The notes under the pieces: model-generated
Told to the model about the DNA's origin: nothing
Seen by the model: only the letters and a program-made list of their open reading frames with translations
The model's database searches: none
Shown here: positions 23,901 to 37,200 of the stretch, one piece after another
Layout of the letters: the number at the start of each line of letters is the position of its first letter
Position numbering within the stretch: the first letter of the stretch is position 1
DNA from: Pempheris klunzingeri
Taxonomy: Eukaryota; Chordata; Actinopteri; Acropomatiformes; Pempheridae
Assembly (NCBI RefSeq): GCF_042242105.1
Contig: NC_092019.1
Span: 11,962,328 to 12,026,327, forward strand
Direction of reading: 5' to 3'
DNA length: 64,000 nucleotides
Position numbers and translations under genes: made by a program

Positions 23901-26900
23901 TTCCTTATCTGACCAGTGAAATACATGCGCGAGGCCACACCCTACGTCAAAAGGGGCTCCCCCGTGTCAGAGATCGGCTGGGAAACGCCTCCTCCTGAGT
24001 CCCCCCGCCTCTGCAGCCCTCCCATCACCTCCCCCTCATTAGACCCTCCGAGCCCTCCCACCCAGCCCTCCCTGTCTCTGCAGGGCGACAGAAGGTGCAT
24101 ACCACTAAAAATGTGTTATGTAACCCGAGCCATGACCACACCAGACCCAGAGAACAGGTAGGTGACACACACACACACACACACCATTAAAAATGTCTAC
24201 ATCCTCATTCCTGAGCAGAACATTCTTGAATGTTCAGTCACTCTGCTCCCCTTGTCTACCATTATCATAATGTCTCATATTGCTTTACACATAAAAGTGG
24301 GAATTCAGATTTCAGCTGGACTTCAAGCACGCAGCCATTACGAAAAGGGTGCGTTAACTATATGTAGCAGGAAAGTGAATCATGTGACTGTAGTGGTGAA
24401 CTCGAGTTGACTGCCCAAACTAGCTGACAGGCTTTGCTTCAATGGTGTCACTGGCAAATACTCCAAAGTTCAAACAACCAAAAGATGGTTACCTTAATCA
24501 AGCAAAGGTTAACCAATTCTTCTCTGATCCTCAACTCAACAGTATGACAGAGAGACAAAAGAAAAGTCTCCCCCTGGGTCTGCCGCCTTTCTCTGCTATC
24601 CTTTAGGGATTACCCAAAAGCGCTTTTTCATTTTTTTTCCAGTTTTTCTTAAAGACAGACGTTTGAAGTAGCGCACAGATAATTCTCAGTCAGTGGGGGG
24701 CTTCTTTTAGGAGGTGTTGTCAAGTTAATTGGTTGGTAATATGACAATGGCCCAATCAAACAGCATGCGAGCAGAAAGTGATTTTCTGTTTCTACTTTTT
24801 TGGTGTCACAGTCTGTGTGTACTTCTGTCTCTCCCTGACTGTTGTTTCCCTCGCTGCTTGTCTTTTCCTTTTTTTTTCTTTTTTCATCATCTCTCTCTTT
24901 CCTGTCTGGTGTTTTTCACTCTTTCTTACTTGTTTGTGTTTTTCTGCCCCTTTTATCTTCTCACTGTCCTCTCCCTTTCTTTTCTTCCATGATCTCTCTG
25001 TCCGTGTTCCCAGCTTCGTCTGTTATCTGCCTCTATGGCTGCATCAATTCTCTCTTTCTATCTCCATCCTCTCCCCATTATTGTCTCCCTCTTGATTTAT
25101 TTCTTTTTTCCTCTCACTATAGCTCCCAGTGTCTCTTCATTGCTTCGTCCCTCCGCTCCATCCATGTGTGTCCCCCTCTGCATATGTATGATTTCAAAAT
25201 TGTGAGATAGTTGAACCTCACCAAACTTCAAAGGTTCAGATGATGGCGGCAACATCAAAGTCAAGTCTTAACAGTGAGCAAAGTGATTTCAACGTTCCTC
25301 TGTCTGTATAGACGTTGTTAGATGTCTCAAAGCTGAAACTGTGAAATGTAAATTCTAACAGACACAAACAATCAGTACAACAAACCAAATGAAAAATAAT
25401 AACATCATGCATGGACCGAACAGATGGTTCTCTGTTGCCCGGCTCTCCTTTATGATAAAACTTTTATTTCCCACAAAATGGGGAAAAAAACATAGATTTG
25501 AAAAAGTACATTATTCTTGACAGAGGGAAATGCAGTTGTCACTATTCCTCACTGGAAATGTGTCCAGTTATAGACAGATTGTGCCATGGAGCCATTCTCT
25601 GTACCTTGCCCGTGGCAGTATGAGCACCATCGTGGCTCTTCAGGTTTGAGATGCAGCTGAGGACAGTTAAAATGCTGACCAGGATTTGAGGCCACTCTGT
25701 GTAGATTTTGTAGTTTTTGAGAAAGCATCTTATTGCCCAACGGTTGGCGGGATCTAAGGGTGTGATCACATAGCACACTGCCATGGACTTGTCGTTATCT
25801 GAAACACTACAGCTTGCAACAAAACGTTTTAGAGATAAATTGTGAGCCCCAAGCATGGCCCAGCTTACCTGGTGGGTGGGCAAAAATGAGCTGCAGGTCC
25901 CCCATTGTCCCTTCATTCCTCCCCATCTCTGATAATGATGTACTGTATTCCTCCGCTAGAGTAGTATGTTTACTAAACACCGACTTTTAGAGACATATGC
26001 ACCATTAAAGCACTATATCAGCTGAAATAATGATCTTAAAGGTCAATCTAAACAGTTTTACATTTTAGAAATTATTATATATTAGGCCAGTTAGTTAGTG
26101 AACTTTATAGGTGTCTTTCTTTTGTTTATCTTTGAATGGAGACACGCTAGCTGTTTCCCTTCTCTTCCAATCCTAAACTAAGCTAATGTCCTCCCAGCTC
26201 TCCACAGGAGAGCGGTAAATAAGTTTATAAGTGTATTTCCCAAAATGTTGAACTCTATATTTTGCAAATACACTTTTATTGGCTTAAAGACAGGGCATCA
26301 CAATTAGTTGATAAAGAAGAACACACCATAAGGTCCTCATCATGCTATCGTTGCTAGCCTATCCACTTGCCTAATAGTCCTCGGAGTGAGCAATGCTTCC
26401 AACAAGTGGCTTGGTCTTTAAATGGTCTCCTCCTTATGATGGTGTCATATGTGTGACGGAGGAAGTGGGCGACCGCATGCCTGTTAATAAGATTCCTCCC
26501 CCCATGGTCATCTTGACCTTCAGCAGATCTAAAAGGGCGAGTTTGGACAGAAAATGTTGAACACATTAAAAGTGTTTGCAGACATTAGTGAGGACAGAGC
26601 TGGATGTAATGCTATGGTTGGCTAGTTATTTCTTGATATGAATCTGTGTAACAAAAAACATGTTTTCATGAAAACATGAACTTGTTTTTTAACAGATTTT
26701 CCCTTTAAATGTGGGATTCGATTTAATCATACATTGCAAAATGTCTAAAGACTGTTTGGTGAAACATTCAGCTGAAGTAGTAAACCTTTTTAAGAGCACA
26801 GTAGGGTTGAACATTCACTTTATTGGCCATAACTTTTGACTTTATTGGTCAGCCAGTCCAGGCATTGAGGTCAATAACTCATCTAGTGACAAGGCGAGTT

Positions 26901-29900
26901 TTTGCTTTACACAGATAATGCTGTGTTTTGTGGTTTGATAGAGCTGGAAGGCAGATTCACAAGCACAGATAAAGTCTTTAGCTAAATTTACCTTGACCAG
27001 CATGTTTTTTCTATGAAGTTCCTTCCTTATCCTCATAGCCAGGACAAATTCCTCATTGACTCACTATTAAGTATTTAGTAAATGTTTAAATGGGAGCACA
27101 CCCAAGTTCAAATGTGGTCTGTTATGCTTAATCCATGAAACTCATATTTTACTGGATAGTTGAAGGCTTCTCGGCATCATGGTGTTCCTGGATAATGTAC
27201 ATCAGTTAAAGATTGCAGGGCAAGACTAAACCTTCTCTCTGCTTTTCTTGTTTTGGGTTCAGAGCTGAATGGTTAAAGAGGCTTTATGTTAAGTGACAGG
27301 GAAATCTGGCTTATCTTTTTTCAGTGCAATATTGCATCCCTGTGAGGGTTTTTCTCTTCATTTCAGCAGATGCTGTTTAATTGTGTGTAAATCTAAAAAG
27401 ACAGACAGGAGAGGGGGATGTGAGGAAAGGCAGGGCACGTACAGCGATGACGAGAGATGATAAAAGACAACGAAAGAAAAGTGAAGGAGACGAGAAGACT
27501 TGATTTATCTTTATTTTCAACTATATAACATCCTCCTCACCTTACTGTAACACACTGTATAAGGACATAAAGTTCAACTTTCTGTGTCATTGGTGATAGA
27601 TTAAATAAAAAATTGATAGGATTACGCTCTTATCATTTACAGTGTTGATTAAAAATGTTATGAGAAGGTGTGGAGAATCTGGTTAAGATGACAGGAGAAT
27701 GGTTGGAGGAGAAAAAGGAAAAGAAATTGAGAAAGAACAGGAAAGGAGGTTAAGGAGCAAAGATAAGGAAAAGGTGAGGAGAGCGATGCAAACAGACAAG
27801 AAGGGGGAAAAAGGAATTGGCACCTGAAATGAATGAAATCTATCTCTTTTCTTCTGTCACTATTAGTGTGCATCACTGCTGAGGTAACATCCTTGAGACT
27901 GTGTGAGACTTGCATATCCACAGAAAATATGCATGGCTGAGATGACTCTTGGCAGAACCAGCACGGTTCCTCCCAGTACGAACGTTTTCTTCAGTAGCTC
28001 AGTTTAACCCTGACAAGCTTCTGAAAGGATGTAAAGGCTTTCACTCTCTCTCCAATTTCCTCTCACCCAGATCAGGTATATGCCTGCATGCTGTGATGCT
28101 ACTATGATGATGATGATGAGTGATTGAAGCAGGAATAATTGAGCGCCGAGTGCGGAAAATCACTGTCACATTTCAGCTAAATGTTTGAAAACAATGCAGC
28201 CATTCCTGAAATAACTAACAAACTAAGATAACAGAAAAGATAACAGAAAATGTGATGCATACCCTTCCCTGCCATCACAGATTCCAATAAACTTGGATCA
28301 CAAGATGATCAAATGCTTCCATATAACCACTCAGACATAAAACTGGGAGGATATGCTGAAAATCAGAGGAAGAGACTATTCTGAATGATTAGTGTTGTGT
28401 CATTTGAGCCTAAAAGACAGTGTACTTTGAGTTGTTGTCGTACTAATTATTGTAAAGCATAAGACTCAGAATCTCAGGAATCCCAGGAAAAGAGTAGGTT
28501 AATATATCCCTGGGAATTAATCAATTTAAAATCATGGGAAAAGCTTAAACTCTACTTGAGACTGTCTGGCTAGTTTTGATTTGGTACATTTCCAGAACAA
28601 TAAGAGTAATCTATTTAAAAATCTATTGTCTATCTATTGTCCTCAGCTATGTAAAAATGCTGTTACATAGCTTTGAAAGGAAAATGTTCAGATGTCATTT
28701 ATAAAGTTACTGCTTGGAGACCTCATCCCTCAAGGATGCGATATGTTTTGCCAAGAAAGCAGGATGGGCAGAAATGATTAACTTGATTAATCGTGAAATC
28801 TAACCATGCTTTCTTGTTCTCTAACATCACCCTTGACACAACTTTAATAGCTCAATTCCAATAAGCTGATATTTTGTTTTGTTATATCAAAACATCAGCA
28901 TTTCAACACTATTGTCACATTTATTGTTGGCTCAAAATTGGCATTTTGGCATTAAGACATTTGCTTCATGGAACTGTTGTGTGCATACAGAGTTCAAATA
29001 ATGAACTGGATGACTCACATTTTTATGCTAGAAGCGACCAACCAACTTTGAATACATATTAGCTATGTATATAGAGATAATCCCGTGAGAACAACTCGCC
29101 TTTGATCAAGTGAGAGATTGATCTTCACTCAAGCAGGACCAGACTTATATAATTCCACATATTCAAGTCCATCGCCTGGCCATCCAGGTCATGTGCTGTT
29201 CTCCCAGGTATTCCCCATGTTAGCGCGTTGTCACGTGCATGCAAGAGATGGTTAATTTAGCCCCAAAGCCACTCCATGGCTTGGCCAGAACACGCCGTAT
29301 AAAGCTTCCTCTAGGTCTAGTATAACTCCTGGGAGTCAAGTTGTTGCTAAAACATACAGCATCCTGAAACAACCTCCTCTACCAAATGCACATCTGGCCC
29401 CGGAGTCTCCCTTCTTCCTCCCCCTCTCCCCTCCCCTGGCCTGTCCTTAATCAACTTGCCTTTTACAGGCAGCAGTTGTATTTTTAACCGAGAGAAACAC
29501 CTGGAGCAGATCTAGACGGTCTCTCCCTCCTCTGAGGGTTTGATGGAAGAGCAGATTCATCAGATTCACCGGGGCTTTTCCAGGTCCCCGGTGTGTGCTG
29601 TGCGAATAAAGAAAGCTGCAAAGAAAGCATGTTTGCGAGAGTTGAAACCACCCTGGCTTTGGAGTAGTTTCTATTTTAAATCACTGGGAGCACCTGGACA
29701 GTGGGGTGCTGTTAACACTGCTAGATTGTTTTAGAGTTAGTTGTAAACTCTCTGCAACAAGAATGCATTTCCATTCATGTTGTGAGTTGAAGCTGAACTT
29801 GTACTCCCAGAAAATTGCCCCAGGTGCCTCTTACAGCAAATTTCAGTGACTGTACTGTCCCATTTCACTGTATAATAGTTCTATGTTGACACGCATTTTG

Positions 29901-31203
29901 AAATCTCTCTGTTTTTGTCTCATCTGAAAGGCTTTTAATTCCTGTAAATGCTGTTTTTTTTTTAAAAAAAGAGTATGATTTCACTTTAAATTCAGTTACT
30001 ATATTTTGTGATGTTTGACTGCTCAAAGCTCCTGGGACAAACACACCAAGCTACTATACTTTATATTCTTCAAACATGGCCAAATCTCAGCATGACCACA
30101 CTGAACAATCGTTACAATGCCCTGTCCTCTAAAACCAGTCTTTTTTTTTTTTTTCAGAAAAGGAAAACATACAGCTCAATCACTTGTTTTAGCATACCTG
30201 TTCGGAGTATTTTTACTGCTGGTTTTATGCCGGGTGAACATTAACTGTATTGATGCTACAATATGAAGCAAAAGTGCACCGCTTTACGCACTGCAAAGCC
30301 AACATGTACCTTTTTAAAATTCATATTCACTGAACACACAATCAAAGAGCCGTTCAATGAGATGGAAAATCATCCTACAGATGCATTTCTCTCGAGGCAA
30401 GAAATACTCCCATATGATATAAGGAGATTAGTTATGGAAATTTAGTGGGAGACAGCATTGTGTCATATGGCCCACAGAGGATGCCTGAGCAATGCCCGTT
30501 TTGTGTTTTGAATTGACTTGAATTGAATAAACTCAAGTTTCAATGCACTTCATTTCATTGTCATGACCAAAGGCTCATTCTCAAGTGAATGAGACAAACG
30601 AGCATCTGTTGAGGATAATGGATAACATTTGGTTTCTAAAACTTTGGGTTGAGATTAAACTGAGTCAAATGAGGTCTGCCTGATTAGGCTTGAAATAAAT
30701 TATCAATATTCCAAAAGAAAGTTATTCATCCTGGGTTGGAAACTGTAAAAGTTTTAGCACCAGTCCAATGATAACAGAGAGGTTAAAGCTGTTTTAACTT
30801 TTCTTATCTCCTCCTCCAGACAACTTGAGCTGCACTCCCCTGACGCCAGGCATACCGTGGTGCTGCGGTGCCCAGACCAACCATCTGCCCTGTCCTGGTT
30901 CTCTGCCATGCACTCTGTCACATCCACACTGGCACAGGTCTGTCTTTGATTTCATTGACTTTAGAGGTAATTTCCCATCAATGTGACTATTTGAATTAGA
31001 TATTTAAATGATCACATACTGTGGCCATGATTCAGCTCCTGAGAGCTGCTTTGAATCTAATGCATCCGAAATGATCATCTATCCTAAAAACTGTCATTCC
31101 CAAACAGCGAGCGCTGGCAGAGGTCATCCAGAACACAGCCAGGACGGGGGTTGCTGGCAGCAAAGAGATACGACACCTTGGATGGCTGGCAGGGAAGGTG
31201 GGA

Positions 31204-31242
<39 letters not shown>

Positions 31243-34200
31243 GGACTGTAAATGCCTTATAAAATCCAACTGTGCAATCGTGTGTGTGTGTGCGTGCGTG
31301 TGTGTGACACTGATGCTTCTAGATTTCTCACATTTTTAATGGGGTATCTTCTCTCTTATTACCATTTTGTGACTATGGTGTGTAGGTGCATATGTGCAGT
31401 GTGTGCTCTTCTATCTTTTTGTGAGGCCCAGTTTGAATTTTACACTTTAAAAATGTCATATTCCAAACCCTTTTTGGAAAATGTGGACTTTTTATTTGGC
31501 CCTCCTATCTTCAAAGGACTTTATAAAGGTTAAGACTTGGTTTTAGGATTTTCTTTTTGTGCCAAGAGCTGTGCATTCGAAAGATATTTGCTAGTTTTTT
31601 GAGACATAGGTGACATTTTTAAGATTTTGTGTCTGATTTATCTTCACTTATGAGTAGCCTAGTTAATTTTTTTTTATTTAGTGGCTAGGCCTGTTTCAAA
31701 CAGCCACACATGAAAGTGAGGTAACAGAGAGAGGATGAATGCAAAACCGTTTAAATATGGGAATAATGATGCACACTTTTGGACAATCTTTCCTGGAAGG
31801 CATTCATATTAAAGTAAATGCCCCCTCCCCCTTCAGTTACTACTGTTGTGGCAGTATGTGTTTCATATGTTTTCTGCTGTGACCTGTTTCTGTCACAGAG
31901 TTCGAAATACTAATATAATATTTTGTTTAAGTTCAGGACAATGCTGTCTGTGTGACTGTTAAGGTTAACGCTATGAGCTCAGGAATGCATTACAGCAATC
32001 TGGATATAGAATTACAAATATGTGTGTGCGTGCACAGGTACCTGTGTTTCCATACATATCATTTTATTGTGTATATCTTGTGTACACACGTGCGCACTTC
32101 TTTGAAATTCATACAATCTTGTACGCACACAGGTACGCTTTCTTTCACATATAGACACACACACCTGTGCAAACATGTCCATACACACATTCAAAGCTCT
32201 CTAATTTAGTCCTCATGAATTTGCCAATATTTGATCCTTCAAATGCAGTACAATACTGTTACTTAGCAACATATTCTCATTATGTTAAAAAGCCGACCCT
32301 TGACCCTCTAAATCCCATGATATGATTGGCTGAGGCAGAACTTCAAAGAGCAGCTTAGGATTCCATGTCTGGGCTGCAGCTAAGCTCTCATTATGAGAAT
32401 AGTTATGGAGCACTGTAAAATGAAATACCCGGCAGTGTGTGTGTGCGCATGTATGTGCGTGTGTGAGTGTGTGTGCTCAAAGTTAAAAGATTAACAGTGT
32501 GTGTTCTGAGGGAAAAGTGAGAGGTTTGCTCATTAGGAGGGATGGGTGGGAGAGGGGGAACAGAAAAGCAATTGCGTAGAAAGTCCACCTGCACACCAGC
32601 CACCTTTATTTTTAGCCAATTCCCCACTGGGTACACAGTACAGCGAAGTGAACGTACACATTTCTAGCGAGGGGCCAGAACAGTAAATGAGAGTGGAAAA
32701 AAAATGTTTGTATATCCATTCCTGGATTAAGTTAACAGGTGAAGACTGGTCTACACCCACTGCTGAGTACATACTGAGTCTTTTTACATATTAAACACAC
32801 ACACCATCCCTCTGATACAACATCAGTCCCATGAAGCATCTCACTGGTACACAACCATTGCTGTTTCTGATGAATTGCCTGCTTTCATCTTAAAACCTGA
32901 GGACAGTTTCACTATTTGTGGCAAATAAAAGAGAGCATAGGTACATCACATCCTCTTGAATCAAATTAATTGAGGTTGTTTCCAATTCAATATGCGCAAC
33001 CTTGTAGGATTAATTAATGTTGATTCAATGAAATAAAGTTAATTTATTAACTAAATTCAAACGTCTCTAAGAATCCGACAATGTTGCCGTAAAAATAAAT
33101 ACTTAATACTTTTTTGGTCTACTGGTCAGACTCAGTAATCATTTTAAAGTAATTACTTTACACACTCGAATCTGTGCACTTAACCCTTGTGATGTCTTAA
33201 CTTTCTGTATATTCCCCTTGCCCTAAGGGTCAAAAATGACCCCCTTCACTAAACCCCTAAAATAAAGCAGCTTAATTGGATTTTAAATCCCAAATCTAGT
33301 TTGCATGATGAAACAACCTGTTATTCATCAATTCAATTCAATTTTATTTGTATAGCGCTGCTCACAACACAAGTCATCTCAGAGCGTTCAGGGGTTTTTC
33401 TCTGCTGCCACATGGTGGCGGGTCATTTTTGACCCTTAGGACAACAACGGTTCAATAAGAAATACATGTTTTTCATTTGAATACAGCAGTCCCCCAAGGC
33501 CCTGCACAGGGTGCGTGGGTATAGAAAATAGACAGCTTCCCTGTCTCATTGTTTATCTGTTTCTGCTGCAGACAGAGAGCGAGAAGCAGAGCTGGAAACC
33601 GGTGCTGGTGGTAGTGACAGAGAAAGACCTGCTGCTGTATGACAGTCTCCCACGAGGCAAGGAGGCCTGGCAGAGTCCTGCGCACACTTATCCACTTTTA
33701 GCAACACGGTAGGTCCACCAACATATGTACAGACATCACACAGTATACTTGTGCTGTATAATATTTGAAATATGTTTGGAGTTGTGAAACTGTTATGTTG
33801 TGAGATTTTGAAACCAATACAAAATTTGATATTTAAATATCGCAGATTTGATATCTTAAAAAGAAAAGATTCCTAGAATACTGTGGCAAACAATAGGCTA
33901 AACTTGTACTACAGTCACCCCTCTATTTTTAGTCACTTTAACCTACTTAGTGCTGAGTGCTAATTTGAATGTTGCAAAGCATCTTAACAAGCCAAACTAC
34001 AATGCTGAATACAATAAACATTACCTGTTAAACACCAGCATGTTAGTATCATCATTGTGAGCATGAGAATATAACAAACTTCACCATAGTCTCCTTAGAG
34101 CCGTTAGTGTGGCTGTACCCCAAATCACTCCCTCACTCAGTCATTAAAAAAAATCAATATACTATATGACAGTTTATGTTTGTATGTGTTTATCCAGTCT

Positions 34201-37200
34201 GGTCCACTCTGGCCCTGATCGGGGGTCGCCTCACTCGGGCACAGAGCTCTTCTTCGCCACTCGGACTGGCACACGACTCGGCATCGAGACTCACCTGTTC
34301 CGGGCAGAGACCACCAAGGATCTGTCCCTGTGGACCAGACACATAGTCAACGGATGTCACGCCTCAGCTGAGATGATTGAAGAAGTCACTACGAGTGAGT
34401 ACTGATACGTAACACATTAATGTTCTGATTTATTAGCTCAAAGTACCTTTTAGGTTGGATGAAGATAGAAACATACACACTTAGATGCTGAAAACAGAGA
34501 CAGGAACACACATTCTGCGATGCTTCCTTAGACGTGTTCAGGCATGCTGTAGCAAGAGATTTAAGAGGCTGCAAGGGGAAATACTGCCTGAGGTCTTGTA
34601 AGCCTTAAAATAAAGTCCAAATCCAGTGCATGAAGCAAGATGTATACATACATACATAAAGACTCCCACGTCCAGTCATACCCTAAGATAGAAGAGGGGT
34701 TGTAATATAATTTGACAGCCATATGGAAGATGTGGACAAAGCACTTGCTATTTATAGAAAGGAATGCTATTCTAGTGTGTGTGTGTGTGCGTGTGTGCGT
34801 GTGTATGTGTGTGTGTGTGTGTGCGCACTGTTTGGCATTGGGTATTGGCCGTCCAGGGAATTCGAACAGAACCCCCCCCCCCCATCTCTCTCTCTTTGAC
34901 TCCCTCTCTCTCCGAGCACAAAATGTCCTGGGAACTGCATTTCTCCCCTGGGTCTCCCTCCTCTCTCTATCTACGATAACCCCGTGCCGAATTAAGTTTC
35001 ACCTCAGACTTCACTCATATACGAAACATTGTTTATCCAGCAGCAAATGATACACGACAGCGACACTATATATCCTCGTTGTCAGCGTTGATTCCACATC
35101 ATTCATCACCCCCTAAATGGTGTCTTCACCCGCCAGTCCAGGTGTAAATGTAACACTGTGATCAGCATAGCAAGGCTTCATTCCCATCTGTAGAGCGCGA
35201 TTTTGATTTAACACTCCAAGGTGTTTGATTTTGTATGTCATGGTGGCTAGCAAGGAAATGTAAATGTTAAAAGGACATCTTATTTAATCCCATGACAAAA
35301 CGATGTCTAGACTGGAACAAGGTGCTCAGTATCGATTATGTGTTGGTTTCACATCTGAGCTACAGCTAAAGTTAAAGCCCCTGCTATGTGAATATTACCC
35401 ACCCACCTTCAGCCTGAGCAGAGGCCCAATCAGCCAGGATAAGTAGGATAAGTGAAAACACCTGTGCAGATGTGCAGGGATTTTACTTAAGCACAGCTGT
35501 GCTTTGATGCAAACATTAACATCAGCATGGCAACATGCTCACCTGACAATGTTTAGGACCTGTAGACCTAATGTTTACCATGTGATCATGCTAGCATTTG
35601 TTGATTAGCACTAAACACAAAGAACAGCAGAGGTGGTTTTACATGTATTTAGTTATGAACCAAATGATGATGAAAATACATGAACTCTCAGAGGTTCAAC
35701 AAAGGTATTAAAATTCATCCTGATGAAGACATGGACCTCTGTAATGAATTTAATTGCAGTCTTTCCAATAGTTATCACATGTCACACAATATCAAACTCT
35801 ATCAAAATCTTTTATCCTCAGGGAACCATGAATGCATCCACAAAATCTCACAGCAATCAGTTCAATAGCGTTTGAGATTTTTCATTTTGGACCGAAGTGG
35901 TGGACCAACAGACAGGCGTCACCATCCATAGAGCCACGGCTAAAAATATTTGCTAAAGCAAGTTGAATTTGATCCTGTAATACTGATTTAGGATACAGGT
36001 CAGTGACACAGGCCAAAAGCATAAGAAAATGTGAGAATGGTTTTGGATATTTATTGCTCACATTTGACTGAAATGGATCCCGTAGCGTTTCAGAAACAGA
36101 TTGATGTAAGCACCAAGCCTTCAGTTTGTTGTTATGGAAGTAGAAAAGTAATTTACACTTCCGCGAGGAGTGTGATAATGCATACAAAGTGCATGCACTC
36201 ATTTTTCAGCAGTTGCCACTGGAGGAGTTGTTGCACCGACCTTGTCAGCTGTTTATCTGTGTAACATTCTGATAAATCATTTTGATGGTTTATTCACCGT
36301 CGAGGCTCGTGAGAAAGATTTGCTCTGAAGATAGATCAACTTTCAGTCACTCACCGGGCAGCAGGCCATTCTTAGGCGGACTTTAAAGGGGAAAGTAATT
36401 TGTTCAGCTGTGAATTCAAATTTCCCTGCCACTTGGCCTGCTGTCTTTTCTTTTCTTATTATGTCCAAGGTGACATTAACTTTTCAGAGGTTATACTGAT
36501 ATTTTGAGCAATTAGCAGAGTAAGGTAGCGCCCGATCCTGTAGTCGCAGCATTCATGTCTCTCGCACATCTGCTCTCCCCGTATTCAGTTCAGTCGCTTG
36601 TCTCACCTTACTGTGGCCTTAATCAAGTCATCAAGAATCAGACAGTCCTGTGCAGTGTTTCACATAGCAGAATATGAACAGATCTTTTAAAATATTCAAA
36701 CATTAATTGAGAAAACAATCATGTGCCCAGAAGAAGTTCATGTTTACTTTTTGTTTTTTTTCTATCTTGAGGAAATAGTTTGAGAGTTCATAACTTGGGA
36801 AAACAGCCAGTCTGACGTGGTCCAGAGTTAACATAATCTAGCGTCCAGCACTTCTAAAGCTCACTAATTAACACGCGATGTCTCTCTTGTTTTATCTCTG
36901 TATAAACCTCAAGTCGGTCGAGGTTTAAGGGGGTTGTGTGTGCAGTGACAGTCTTTATGATGAGCAATGTTAACCAGCTGTTGGAAAGAGCCCAGAACTA
37001 CTAAATGAACCTCGTGTTGACATTGTTTTATCAACCGCTGTTTCCAGGGTCAAGAATAAAGTTTGAGCCACAGATTTAAAACATTAGTTTATGACCAGCT
37101 TCAGACGGATCTGTTTAAAGCCAGTAATCATCTTTTTCTTCACGCACACACAACCAGCCTTCTCATTAACGCTGTCAAAGGTGACAGCTGAAAGACGTGT

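Larger units (their letters stand above)
13524..23916 (+). other. sntb1 intron 1 (10.4 kb)
   Basis: No exon or gene supported. It holds inverted-repeat arm 2 (14770-14930), (CA)n at 14930 and 21801, a purine-rich block at about 15045-15230, a retroposon-tail repeat at 16147-16450, a short palindrome around 16119-16137, a MITE-like element at 18272-18507 and (GT)n at 20575. Remaining DNA is AT-rich and featureless by eye. Confidence 0.7.
24158..30819 (+). other. sntb1 intron 2 (6.7 kb)
   Basis: No exon supported. It contains (CA)n at the donor, a strongly pyrimidine-rich block (about 24780-25190), a family B repeat (26100-26270), a purine-rich block (about 27395-27800), a perfect 10-bp hairpin at 28645-28672 and a minus-strand frame of 124 codons at 25542-25916 that I do not recognise. 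Confidence 0.7.
31198..33571 (+). other. sntb1 intron 4 (2.4 kb)
   Basis: Begins with the (GT)n(GA)n tract. A possible decayed relative of the 18272 MITE lies around 31420-31550, and a TTAA-flanked element at 33180-33455. CA/GT-rich DNA occupies 32020-32190 and 32430-32480. No exon seen. Confidence 0.7.

Noticed and set aside
24729..25210. Three overlapping frames rich in Ser, Phe and Leu
   Set aside because: Product of a pyrimidine-rich intronic tract lacking stop codons, not membrane proteins.
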